Assembly (NCBI GenBank): GCA_950106755.1
Contig: OX467084.1
Location: forward strand, 28,585,213 to 28,649,212
DNA: 64,000 nucleotides
DNA from: Climacium dendroides
Lineage: Eukaryota; Streptophyta; Bryopsida; Hypnales; Climaciaceae
Direction of reading: 5' to 3'
Part shown: positions 12,640 to 24,258 of the stretch, piece by piece
Layout of the letters: the number at the start of each line of letters is the position of its first letter
How positions within the stretch are numbered: the stretch's first letter is position 1
Translations under genes and position numbers: made by a program
Notes under the pieces: model-generated
Told to the model about the DNA's origin: nothing
Databases searched by the model: none
The model's input: the letters and a program-made list of their open reading frames with translations, nothing else

Positions 12640-13640
12640 TCAATTGCATGATTTTGACATAAACATTCAATTCCATCACATCTATAGGTATGATTTGAAT
12701 ATACTTATCACAGTTCTATTAGCTGATATTCTTTAACTTTATTTAGTTTGCTCCTTGACCAATTCTTTAATCAACAACTCGCATTTAATTCCAATTGATC
12801 TCCTTTTAATTGCCATTGTGTCAATATTCACCATCTCTTCCAATTGAATTCTCCATCAATATATATATTCTATTCTTTTCCATAGCACTCAATTGGTCTA
12901 TTCCTTATGAATAAAACCTCACCAACTCTCCCATCGGAATTTAATCAACACCCAGACCAATGTCTCCCAACTTTAATTTTATAAACCTCCAATTATAATT
13001 CTCAATCAATTGGTTTATATTAAACCCTCATTTACAATTTTAAATTCCATACAACAAATTCCTTACAATTGATACTATCTCCACTCTAATTCAATTCACA
13101 TATTATATACATAACTTCTCAATTATCTCCAATCAGCACACAATCCATTCTATTGATCTTACAATTCACACTCATACACAAATTTCAATCAATTACACAT
13201 TTGGTACAAATTCATACACATCTAGTATCTCAAATATACACACATCACATAGAATTCACAATTGCAAACAAACATTAAGCTTATATTCACAAATACAAAA
13301 ATTACAAAACAATTGTTTTACTTCTAGCTATGGAAGGAGTCCCTACTTCACTAAGTTCAACTAAAAAATTACAATTGGGAGTCCAAGGCTAAAAACCAAA
13401 ATCCAACAGTTATGACTACCAATTGGTTATGACATTCTTTTAAATCCCAATTCCAAATACAATTGGTAAATATCAAGTATTATCCACCCAACTATACTCC
13501 CGATTGGTAAAACTACATATTTATCTAGAAAAACTACCAATTGGCTAAAAAAAGAATACATTAATGGACTACAAGAGTTCAAATAAAGAGTTACCAAGCT
13601 TATTAGACAATCAACCTTGCAATTGTTGACATGCAATTTT
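12640..13640. repeat. G-poor block dense in CAATTG/CCAATTGG motifs
   Basis: About 1 kb in which the + strand is nearly free of G except inside a recurring motif, CAATTG or (C)CAATTGG, which appears every few tens of bases. No fixed period, no inverted ends and no open frame. It resembles in style the block at 38000-39780. Function unknown. Confidence 0.5.
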
Positions 13641-13699
13641 TTTGTAAAGTAGAAATCACAAATAACTCCAAATCAACACTTTGGAGTTTGAAAAAGTGG

Positions 13700-15060
13700 T
13701 AATAGGCTCTATTAATGTGTTTTTTGTATTTATTTTTCAAAGATGTGATTACATGTCTTCTATTAGTTGTGAAACTTTGTATTCTTTTGGTAAGTTTTTC
13801 AAATTACCATGAATTCTAAAATGAAAAGTGAAATAATTCATATCAAATGCAATTCATGGTCAAAAAATCTGAAAAGTTTTCTTTAGATATATAATATAGT
13901 GTAGAATATCATGGTACAAGTTCTTTTACCGTATCAATTTAGAATTAGAAAATAAGCACTCCATTGTTATACACCCAAATTAAATTCAAATTGCTATAAA
14001 ATTCCAATGATGATCTTTAATTTAAAACTAGTTTAGCCATTTTTTAGAGCGGCCTCTAGGATTTCTTCATTGACAAATATAGGGTCTATTTTGTGCTCAT
14101 GGGATTTGTTTGAAGTCACAACTAAGCCAAAATGGTGGAATGAACTCAATAAAGCCATAATAAAAATAATGGAATTTCACAGTCATGCAACTAAAATTGA
14201 AGCCTAGAGAGAATTCCATGTCCTTGCAATTGACAAAATTAAAAAGTTTTTTGAGGGAACCAATGGGGACCTTTGAGGTCCAACTAATTTCTAGAACAAA
14301 GGTGGGAAGAATTTGAAATTTAAAAAGAAACAATAGTATGAGAGTTAATTGAAAGGATCTATTTTGCAATTGTAGTAGCTAGATTAATAGAGAATTAAAT
14401 GTCTTTTCAATTAAGGGAATTAAAGTTTTTTTTTATAGGAACCAATGGAAACCTTTGGGTTTCAATTATTTTTTCAATAATTGGATTGGAATTTGAGTTC
14501 ATTAAAATATTGGATTTGATAAATATGAAAGCTAAAAAGGTTCATCGTGCAACCATAGAATTTCATTGGATCTTTGGATTTTTTGTATAGACAAATATAA
14601 AGTTCAATGCTAACTATTAGTCAACATACACCTCCAAAGTTTAGCATAATGAGTTGACACTTGCCAAGACATTTATGCCAAATGAATTTTGAGACTTTTA
14701 ACCCTCAAAAGACAAGGTTATAATTATTTTTTCAAACTTCATTTTGCAAGTACTTATGAATGTGACCTTATGTATTTATTTTTGGAAATGCATGCGATTA
14801 CATTTCTTCAATTATGGTAAATTTAAAATTTTTACATTATTTTGGGAAAATTTTGAAATAAAGAGTAAAACAATTCATATCAAATACAATTGATGCCCAA
14901 TTTTTTTTAATCTCTCTCTAGGTTTACATCATAGTGCCTTAATATCATGCTACATATTTTTTAATTTCATGTTACATATTTTTTATATTGTATCATTCTA
15001 AAATTAAAAAATGAGCACTCCATGGTTGCAAATTCATTTTTCAAAATTGCTAGTCAATAT
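13700..15060. repeat. Two diverged ~300-bp direct repeats ~1.05 kb apart
   Basis: Sequence at ~13710-14010 (GTATTTATTTTT, AATTCATATCAAAT, GAGCACTCCAT-like) returns in the same order and orientation at ~14755-15050. Between them, ~14210-14390 and ~14392-14580 are a further diverged tandem pair sharing GAACCAATGG and ACCTTTG. This could be remains of a small terminal-repeat element or simple segmental duplication. No coding sequence. Confidence 0.5.
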
Positions 15061-16031
15061 TTAAAAAAAAATTCTATACTTATGTAGAATCACAAATGAA
15101 TAACCTAAGAGAACCTCTGGCTCCTAGTAGATGTCTAAATGTTCTGTGGGCTCCAATATTTGTGTGAAAATTCCATTGCTATCTCCCTGACCCCCAAACG
15201 GGGCCTCAAAACCTTTAAGTTGGACGTCACTGGTAGCTTGGAGCCCAAGTTTCAGTTCGCATAGAATGTTTGTTTTGTTTGTTGTCTGGGCAACCTGGAA
15301 GTGTCTACTCCGACGAGAGTAATTACGCACAAAAGTGCTATCTGATAAAACCAAGAAAAGCTCCTTCAGAAAGGAGACTTATTCAGCAATTATGGACAGA
15401 AACTGTAAATGTTTCAATCAAGCTGTAGCATTTGGATCTGTCAGACATTCATATGGGCTTCAAAATCTTGGACGTGCACACATCTTGAGCAACAAATTAA
15501 AGCGCATCACATAAGAGAGTCAGATACAGCATCATTATCAGTTTGAAACAAAAGTTCAATGACCACTATCATAAACATGGCAACAGTCAATCCGTGATTT
15601 CCAATGTTTCAAAGGCACACGGGTGAGCAGTTCCAAAACACATACAAAAACAAGTGGGAGTTCTCCCACTTGGCAACAGGACAACTGAGATCAGGCTTAT
15701 GTTTCACCAAAATATTTGTATTAATCATCAAATTGACAAATTGGAGCCGCAACTGCTAGTCGGACAACCATCCAGGAAAGAAATTAGAAGTCAAGGATAA
15801 TTAAAACGTTGGAAGTCTGATATGAAATGTATCTCGCTATGTTATCATTCTCGATCTGAAGGAAGTCGTTGCGACTCCAGGGGTGGAATCCTTTCACGTT
15901 CCATTCCATATCAGACTCTGCAATGAAAGGATAAATTGAAGAAGACAGCCGAATGCAAGGCTAGGTATGGGCGAGTCACAAGATGTGAATCCCACTTAGA
16001 AGCACTGACAAAAGGGAGGTGCAGAGATCCG
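15061..16031. other. Region downstream of the HMA-domain gene
   Basis: Of more balanced composition than the DNA to its left. It probably holds the 3' UTR of the minus-strand gene ending at 16032. No second gene is seen. Confidence 0.4.
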
Positions 16032-17217
16032 CTAGCCTCTCGTGAATATTCCCTTCTTCCTTGGTTTCTTACTCTTGATCAGCACCCTCTCGTCAGATTC
16101 GTCATCACCTTGCAGCACTGGAAGGTCAACAATTTCTCCATCGCCGACATCCTCCAGTTCGATTTCCTCTTCATGTTCTACCTTCTTCCCATTCTTTAGT
16201 TTCTTCGTGGCCTTGCCACCTGCATTGTCGCTGGCCTTCTTTTTCTTCCCTACTTCTTGGGCTGCTACTTGGGCAGACGCTTCTATGGGCGTGTCTGGGA
16301 CCTCGACTTTGGCAACTTCTTCAACAGCTGGGGGCCAAAACTCAGCTATCTTGCCTGCACGCAACACCTTGTCCAACACCGCTTGTGGCTTGACGGTGCC
16401 GTAGACCGTGACCTTGGAATTCTTCTGGTCCACATGAAAGGATTCCACACCTGAACCCACAAATGACAACTAGTCAGAATGGAATTGAAAGGGAATTTGC
16501 AGGCTAAGCACTCCTCCCTTACCACATCCCATTTCAAACGAATGGAGATGTGGCCTCCTCAGAGGCCTTCCAGTGATTTCAACAAATTGGCTGGAATCAT
16601 TAGGGGAGTCACACTTACCTCCTTCCTCCATTCCTCTATTTCCCCATCTCAATAAATTAGAGCTGATTGTTTCAGACAGCACTTCCAACAAACGTACTGA
16701 AACCCAACTCATGGGAGACGATGAAGTTCCCATGAAAAGCGCACTAAAGGTTTTCACATAAACTTTCATTTCTTGTGTAAAGCGGATGGAGATCAAGTGT
16801 AGAAATTCAGAAGGTGATTTAACATTCCAAACCTACAGATGGAGGCTAATATCTGTTACCAAATTGGGCACAAGTACTAGGTCCCACCTTTAGTTTTGGA
16901 AACAACGCGCAAATTGCGGAGCAGGAATTGTAATGAGTGACACCCCCTAACGAAATCAACGATGCAGTGACCCCGAATTGTCTAATAAGGACAGGCGTTC
17001 ACAACAGGGCTTACCCTCGAGTCGTCGGATGTGGCGCTTCACCTTCGAGACACATCCATCGCAGTGCAGAAGCACTTTGAGCACGGTAGTCTGCAAGAGA
17101 AGCGGCAGATTGTGAGATGATAGCGCATTAATGATTCACGGGGAATGACAGAAAGAAAGGACAAACTGAATTGTGACACGAACTCTGTGTTTTCCTCGCT
17201 ATTCGTACCTCAGGCAT
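16032..17217 (-). CDS. Heavy-metal-associated (HMA) domain protein, HPP/HIPP-like
   Basis: Small ATX1-fold metal-binding protein of the plant HPP/HIPP type. Exons on the minus strand: 17217-17209 (only nine coding bases, Met-Pro-Glu), 17090-17015, 16450-16032; 504 nt, 167 aa, all junctions in phase. The HMA domain fills ~4-68: the metal site is HCDGC (Cys pair two residues apart), followed by VSKVKRHIRRLEG and the second half (KVTVYGTV, then AEFWP). The rest (~70-167) is Lys/Glu/Asp-rich and probably disordered, with basic clusters (KKKK, KKLKNGKK, KKPRKK) that could direct it to the nucleus. The tail ends FTRG, so there is no C-terminal isoprenylation CaaX box: HPP rather than true HIPP. Exact metal and partner unknown. 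Confidence 0.9.
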
Positions 17218-18110
17218 GTTAGTTTGTCGAGATGTGACTGTGGAGGTTTAGCTTTTGAAATCAGGTTTGATCTCCGTAGAAAACAAATTCCTGGCAGAAG
17301 TGCGATGGGCAATTCCAAACATGTGAATGAGAGATCTATCACTGCCTTCTTCAAGTGGAAGACCGAAACAGGGAAATGCAGCGCAAAAAGGACCACAGAT
17401 GCGAGAGCTGAAAAATTTGGTCACGCCAAACAATCCACACAATCACACTCACTTGAGACAACAAGACGGAAAGAACAAGCTGAAATTCTCTAGGAATGCG
17501 AACTGAAAAGGGGTGGACACACACTACGGTGACGGAGACGGATCTACTGGAAGCAAATCGCTCCAGGAATTGCTCAGGTTGCCGGTAACTCGGGCACTGC
17601 AACGTTGATCGCCTGAAAGTGGATCCATCGTACCAAAATTCATGTGCAAAGAACAGTCGCTAATTCTGGCAATCAATTGTGGGTTCTGCAACGGTTCTAT
17701 TCTCTTCCGGATTCCGCCAACGGCTCTTTCCAATTGGAGCCAGATTAGGGTTTAGGGTTCGTGGTGAGATAGAATATAGTTCTTCCCAATGCGTCAGTGG
17801 GCGTTATCCTGCCGTACTAAGCATCAGGCGTTGTCAAGCCCAGGAAGACTTGTCCTCCTGGGGAAGGAACAAGCGCAACAACCATTTCGCGCAAAAGTAA
17901 TTCAACTCGACTTCTCCACGCAAGCGCGATCGATATTTCCAAGAGATTCCGGTCGCCACTGGACTTGAAATGCAGTCTTGCTCTTGTTCTTGTTCTCATT
18001 GTGAAGCAACACTGGTCAAGACACGACTTTGGTCCCTAAACCGCCAGTTTTTCCCAAACATTGTTGATGACGAGGATTCTCTTCTCTTCCAGTACTCATG
18101 ACAGGCAAAC
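17218..18110 (-). promoter_or_regulatory. Upstream region of the HMA gene; duplicated promoter-like module
   Basis: GC-richer DNA directly upstream of the HMA gene, presumed leader and promoter. The part at ~17890-18040 is closely matched at ~47550-47880 before the GST gene; shared words include CTTCTCCACGCAAGCG, ATTCCGGTCGCCACTGGAC and CAGTCTTGCTCTTGTTC. Fragments also recur at ~36960-37090 and ~40500-40610. Which parts act as promoter cannot be told from sequence. Confidence 0.45.
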
Positions 18111-18211
18111 TCCCTAATACAGATATCTATGAAACAACCTATTACAGTTTTCCATCAATCTATGTCAGTTTGTTTTTTAATTAATGTAATAAGATTTCAC
18201 TAGATAGGTTA

Positions 18212-18607
18212 ATGACTGAAATCAATGTTTTGCATGATGGTGATGGAGATGTTAGAGACTGTTTTAGGAACTTGCACCTTTCTAGTGTAATTCATTACAT
18301 GAACTACCTTCTATTATTCCTTTATGTCATGTCCATGTTAAAAAATATTTCAACCATGTTAGGAAATATTATAACTACATTAGGTGATTTGATGACCACC
18401 ATGGGTATAGTTATTGATGGCTTTGGAGTTAGTTTAAAGATTGTTTTGAGCCATTTGGCTAATTCACTTCAAAAATTTGTAACAAATTCATACTTTAAAA
18501 AAAAAAAAAAAAATTCAGCTCCTCTCTCCATTTCTCATGTTTGCTTATATATGGAAAAAAAATTAAAATTTTTCAAATATGTCAACAAGGCAAACCAGTC
18601 AATCTAC
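18212..18607 (+). repeat. Left half of a dispersed repeat split by the MULE
   Basis: This AT-rich stretch is diverged from, but collinear with, 52280-52830 (shared: ATGATGGTGAT, TTCATTAC, CATACTTT, A-run, CACTTC/CTCC, GGAGAAAAA/GGAAAAAAA). Its continuation appears at 35725 on the far side of the transposon. An open frame here (18212-18640) is part of the repeat and is not called as a gene. Confidence 0.65.
18598..18607. repeat. Left target site duplication of the MULE
   Basis: GTCAATCTAC, identical to 35715-35724. Ten bases fits the 9-11 bp duplications made by Mutator-like elements. Confidence 0.88.
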
Positions 18608-18648
18608 GGGGATTGCTATTATGTGAGCCTAGAGCGGTGAGTGGTGAG
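18608..18648 (+). repeat. Left terminal inverted repeat of the MULE
   Basis: Starts GGGGATTGCT; positions 19-41 contain GCCTAGAGCGGTGAG then TGGTGAG. It pairs with 35674-35714 on the other strand, and further AGTGAGCAG repeats follow inwards. Confidence 0.85.
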
Positions 18649-19068
18649 CAGTGAGCAGAAACAAATGAGTAATTTTGAAATATTTTTTCTGTGAAAAATG
18701 AATATACCAGTGCCTATGACTGTGAATTTTGACACATTCTTTAAGATGGAACCTATAACCGTGGGATGACCATCAGGGAATTTGTAGATCATTTTTATCC
18801 ATCTTAGCCATTGGACTATGTTGAATCCCTTGTCAGAGATGAAATTGAAGGAACAGATCTTGAAATGTTAGATAGTTTGGATACTCAAAACATTTAGAGA
18901 AATAATAAACATATATTAGGTACTAGACATGATACAATGGAGTAGGAAAAATATGTAAAACATATATAGTGTGCGTATATGAAAATCAAATCAAAGCCAA
19001 ATCACATCCAAGTCTAACCAAGTCTAACCCATACCAAATCCAAATAAAAACAAATGCAAATCATAAAA
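18649..19068. other. Left subterminal region of the MULE, downstream of the cargo gene
   Basis: AT-rich DNA between the left TIR and the stop codon of the minus-strand cargo gene; likely 3' UTR and terminator. Nothing else recognised. Confidence 0.4.
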
Positions 19069-22000
19069 CTAATTGTAGATGCTAGAGCTAATGTCTTCGT
19101 CTTCAGAACTACCTTCGTTGGCCTCTACATCTACATATTGCATAACACGCCTATCATATGAGCGCTTAGATCGCCGTTTAGGTAGAGATGTCGAAGCTGC
19201 CATCACCATCGCCACGTTTGCTGCATAGCAAGGAAGAAATAGGCTGGCTAATGGTGTAAACACCATAGGCATCGATGCAGCAGGAGATGAGGGTAATGCT
19301 AGAGCTCTACAAAGTAACTAAAGAATAAGAAACCAAGTTGAGACCATAAAATGTAAGAAATATAACAAATTCATAAGTAAGGAAAGAACTTACTCACAAG
19401 AAGGAACGCGGTTGAGTTTTAGCTTCTTCTCTGCACGATCTCCCATGCCTCGCCGCACAGCTTTCCTCTTCTGAACTACAGAAGCAGGAATCGAGGTGGG
19501 AATGAGGGGTTCCAAAAGAGCCTTGAAGATCTCCGGGTCTTCCTCAAAGGCCAAAATGTGCCTACCAAGAGATTGGCAAGCACGAATAGAAGCACCTGCC
19601 GTAGAAATTGACTGTTAAAACAAATATGATATGATTCTAAAATGCAAGATTAGATACTGAAAAAATTGTAGCAAAAAAAGAATGAAAGTAAGAAGTAACC
19701 TGTAGAGGCATTCCAATCCAATATAATATCTCCAACTTTGGAGAGAGCCTCAAATAGGACTTCACGAATTCCGGATTTTTCTCCCGAGGCCCTCACCATG
19801 GAACACTCCCGTGCATGAGTTGTGAGTCAGAACTCACAAAGTTGTAGAAGTAGTCATGGTGTTCAAAATTCTTGCCAATGGAGAATTTGGATTGGACATT
19901 GCCACTCCGTACGAATAATTGAACCCAAAAACGGGTGCACTGCCAAAAGAAAATGTTCACTAGTATATATAAGAAAATATAAATATAAAATATAAAATAT
20001 AAAATAAGAAAATGAAAAAAGAATTAAAGAAAAAAATTGAATGGATGATAACTAAAAGAAGAGATAAAGATGACAATTACCGTAGTAGATGGATTCCGTG
20101 GAGAAGCCAACGGAAGATCATTCATGCCCCACCAATCACACTCCAAGCGGAAGTTGTAAGTCTCCGCACACTCCTCCACATCGATAAGAACATCGCGGTC
20201 ATTTGGATGGAAAAGGAGAAGTGCTGCATCGTCATGCAAGTAAATCTCTGCAAATTCAAAGATGGTATCAACATACTTCTCCGGTCGAGCATTCCAAGGT
20301 GGAATGACCGTACTAGGTACAGAAATCCCAGGCACTAGCAAGTTCTCTGGGATGTCTGCAATGAGCAAATCAATCCTAGTGTACTTGCATTTGTCATTAG
20401 ACACATGACGGGACCTCCCTGTTCCAACCTGGAAAAGAAATTTGAATTAGAAAATAAATTGGAACATCAATGACACAATTAGGAATAAGAAGTAAAAAAA
20501 ATTGTAATATCAATGAACTAGAAAAATAGAAGAAGGAAAAAATTGTAGATCAAGGTTTAATAAAAGTACCTGGGAGATGAAGTCATGTAGTTGGGTCCAA
20601 AGCGGAGGAGGACCATTTGGATCTCCTAAAGAATCCATGATGGAATGCACCGAGGCATTTTGAATGAATGACTTAGAAGAGGTAGCAAGAAGTGGTGCAG
20701 AAGACCTAGACACAGTAGGCACGCGTTGCATGCGATTGTGCACTACGTTTCGACTGGTCTCCATTTAACTCGACCTTGTTGCATGTGAGTCCATAATAGG
20801 GGGAGAGTAACCAGAAACATCAACAGGTACAGAGATATCTGAAGAAGAAGGCAAAGGAACACCATTGGTAGCAGCCACTTTTGCAAGTGCCTCTGCCACA
20901 ACCCTCTCGACAGCTGCAGCTTACTCCTCTGCATCTCTAATTAACTTCTCCTTGTTCGCCTTCTCCTTGTCAGCCTTCCTTAAGCGCTTCCTCTTTGAGG
21001 AGGTTCCATCTTGTGTTGCAGCATGAGGTGACTGTGAGAGGTCCAAGAATACAACCTCATCCTCAGTATCTGGAACTGAAGGTGGAGATATAGTGCAAAC
21101 AATGCTATTGCGGAGCTCCACCTCTTCATCCGGAATGAAGTTCACAGGGCACTCCAAATACCAACCACCACCATGGAGATGAGCAGTAGAAAACTTCTTC
21201 AACTGCGTGGGCATGAAGATGCAAAGATCTGAAGATGGCTGAATCCATGCTCCAAAGAATGGAGGGCAATTGTTATCTCCAAGTGCATTCTTAGGCATGA
21301 GCTCTCTCATTACATACCTACAACAGAAAAACAGAAGAAAATGAGAATAGAAGTAAATAATCAAAGAAGAAAGTGAAGCAATTGCAAATGTGATACAAAA
21401 CATAAGAAGTGTGTAGTGTATTGAGAATGAGTAAAATTCCCAACAAATGATGAAACAAAACACAAACAAAACACAAACCTGTAAAGTAGCCGCTTTATAG
21501 CAAGGTCTGCTGATGGGACATTGTGAAGCCTGATACTCTTTAAAAAAGGAGGCTTGATGTTTGGATGAAGTAATGGTAAGAATGCTTTCTCCCACAACAT
21601 GATACGCCACCTCTCAACATAATCTAAGGGCTTCAATAATCCAGGAGAGGCCTCCCAATTCACCAAAAGCTCAACCTCCACAAAGTTCTTCGAAATGTAC
21701 AATAAACATTTCCTCGAGCTACATAGTGACAAAGAAAGAGAAAATTAGATATAGAGTGGCATCGGTAAAAGTAAAGAGCCAAATAGAATGACAACTATGT
21801 ATTTAAATGAAAAGTGGAGGAAATACCTGAGCCCAGAATGTAGCTCGGTTGAGCCAAGTATCCAAGATGCTCTCCTTGACATCACCAACTGGGAAGCGAA
21901 AAGAGGCTCGAAGAATGGAGTCGGAGTTCCACCAGTGGAGCCAGCGCGCCTTGAAGCGTGGTTCAACTGCTGCAGTTGCTACCTTTTGCAACTTTTCAAT

Positions 22001-23699
22001 TGTCATTTCAGTCTTCTTGAAGAGGCTGAAATGAGAATTGATCTGTTTATGAAAGACAACTAGAATTAATAAAACCTGGATAAAGAAAACCATGAATGCG
22101 ATGAAATTGAAGAAAAGAAAGATATGAGATAATAATGAATTTACCTCATCAAAGAAAGCCTCGCCATTCTTGGGGTTTGCAACGGCGAGATACTTTACAA
22201 AGTCCTTAGCTTTTATGGCTTTCACCATAGTGTCTGTAGCCAATGCCATAGCATCCCAAACTCCCTCGGCTGATATCTTCTCAATTGGTGTCGTTCTGTG
22301 ATACTCAGTGGCCGCATCATCGGCAGCACGAGATATATCTTGCTGAAAAAATGAAAATAAAATAAAATTTAGAACACAATGACAATAGCAAGAGATGAGA
22401 AATGTATTTTAAGACGATATAGTAAGAATAATGAATTAATAGAATTACTTACTCGGTAAAGAAAAAAGATGAACAAGTCAATTGTGAGAGGAAACCAGGT
22501 GGGACGTGACTTCTTCACTTTGAGACATGTATTGAACTCCTCCTCGGTAAGCAAGTCCTTAAAATCATCAAGGTTAAGTCCACCATAGTACCGAATTCGT
22601 TGCAACTTAGCAGTTAAACTAGTCTTGACGTGATTGTATTGAGTAGACCTGAAAAATAGAGTTGTTAGAGTGAACTAAACAACATATGAAATAGAGTATA
22701 AGTGAAATAAAGTCTAAATGAAAGAAATGTGCTCACCAATTGACATCGTGCATGCAATTGAGCAACGATGTTATACGTCCTTTGGGGTCGAGAACAATGC
22801 AAAACACGGAATAGTGCCATCGAAGATCATCGACATGTTGAGCATTGATGTGGCGCCACCAAGTTGTGAACCTATGATTGCCATCCCACACAAAAAACAT
22901 CTTCCCTCGGAATGCAGCATAGTCGGGATTAGACTGAAGTTGATTTTCAAAGCGCTCATTGACATCACGCCAATGAGGGTCCCAAGAAGCTATGCGCTCC
23001 TCAGTGACATCCGTAGATGACATATGGTCAACAAAAATGGATATGTACATGGCACGGTCACCGTCGATGTAGCCCCGCTCAAATCGTTTTTCCAAGGTAG
23101 CGACATCAACCTCTTGAATTGGTCGGACTCTTGGAAGAGGACTCATCCTACAGAGGGGGACATAGAATCGACCTAATGGGATGCGCATACTATCGAGAAC
23201 CTTCACAAAATCAGACTTTTGGTGAAGCCTCCTTGCTTGCTCTCCTGCCTTTGAGTCTTGCAACCCGATTGGACATTTCGGAATAGTAGAATCCTCAGAA
23301 TTAGAAAGTGACAAATCCTAGCATGCAATTAATGGCAATGCAAATTATGAGAAATAAAAAACTTGGACAAGGCACATACTTCATTAAAATCTATGTACAA
23401 TAAAGATTTAATACCCCAAAAAAATGTATGCCCAAAGATTATGCCACATTCCCAAGAGTTAAGAATGAAGAGAATTACATAAATGACATCATGAACTCTG
23501 AGTTGCTCTTCAGATTGAAGACCTTCATGCTCAAGTTGCGAATGCGCGACAACCTATACAAAATTAGAAAACATTTGAAATTTGAGAAACAAGAAGCAAC
23601 ATGCGGTTTAGGTTTTGAAGAATACAAATTGAAGAGTGTAGGGGTTTGGGATCTTAGTCTTATTGTAGTGGAGCTAGCCATTCTACGTGCAAACCAAAG

Positions 23700-24130
23700 G
23701 TGGACAGGCCGAGGGTGCATGGAATCAGGGTTGGGAGCACTCGGCGCCGAATGCTTGCTGGACAACAAGCGGGTGCAAACAGCTCGAAGGTGCAAACAGT
23801 TGGAATAGCAAGCGGGTACAGGCGCAGGTCGACACGGACAATAGGCGGGCGCTACAAGCGCAGTGGACAACAGGCAGGCGCTGGGAGCATTCGGCGCCGA
23901 ATGCTTGTTGGGACAGGTCGAGCGGTCGAGGGCGCAACGGATAGCAGGCAGGCGCTGGGAGCATTGGGCGCCGAATGGACAGGTCGAGTGGTCGAGGGCG
24001 TAAGCGGACAGCAGATAGGCGCTGGGAGCATTCGGCGCAAGTCGAGCGGGCTAGGAGCATGCGGCGCCGAAGTTGCTGGGACAGGGACAAGTCGCCGAAG
24101 TTCGCCGGGACAGGTTGAGGGTTGAGGGCA
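23700..24130. repeat. GC-rich minisatellite with palindrome cores, in intron 3
   Basis: A GC-rich island in AT-rich surroundings. Words such as GGCGCTGGGAGCAT, TCGAGCGG and GCGCCGAATGCTTG recur at irregular ~60-75 bp spacing. The core TTCGGCGCCGAA is perfect at 23890-23901 and slightly altered at ~23740, 23964, 24030 and 24060. The open frames crossing it arise from the lack of AT-rich stops. It lies inside the large intron of the cargo gene. Confidence 0.7.
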
Positions 24131-24253
24131 AAACCGTAGAGAAGATGAATGGCGGTTTACCTAAAAGAAAGTTCGGTTTTCATTCCCCAAATTCCCCGAG
24201 CTCCGCGGGTGAAGCCGCGAGAAGTAGGAGGTTTTTTCAACCTAGTTCCCTCG

Positions 24254-24258
24254 GTCAC
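24254..24258. repeat. Left target duplication of solo LTR 1 (GTCAC)
   Basis: GTCAC, identical to 28117-28121 on the other side of the LTR. Confidence 0.88.

Noticed and set aside
16042..16404. 120-codon plus-strand frame rich in Ser/Phe
   Set aside because: It is the antisense of the Lys/Glu-rich HMA gene exon 3.
18212..18640. 142-codon open frame
   Set aside because: Lies in a dispersed AT-rich repeat (relative at 52280-52850) and runs through the MULE border, so it cannot be an old gene.
23475..24125. Long overlapping frames on both strands, and a possible alternative start (MASSTT...) at 23681
   Set aside because: They follow a GC-rich minisatellite. The exon at 23479-23553 is better read in another frame, with an acceptor and phase matching the upstream exons at 29810-30624.
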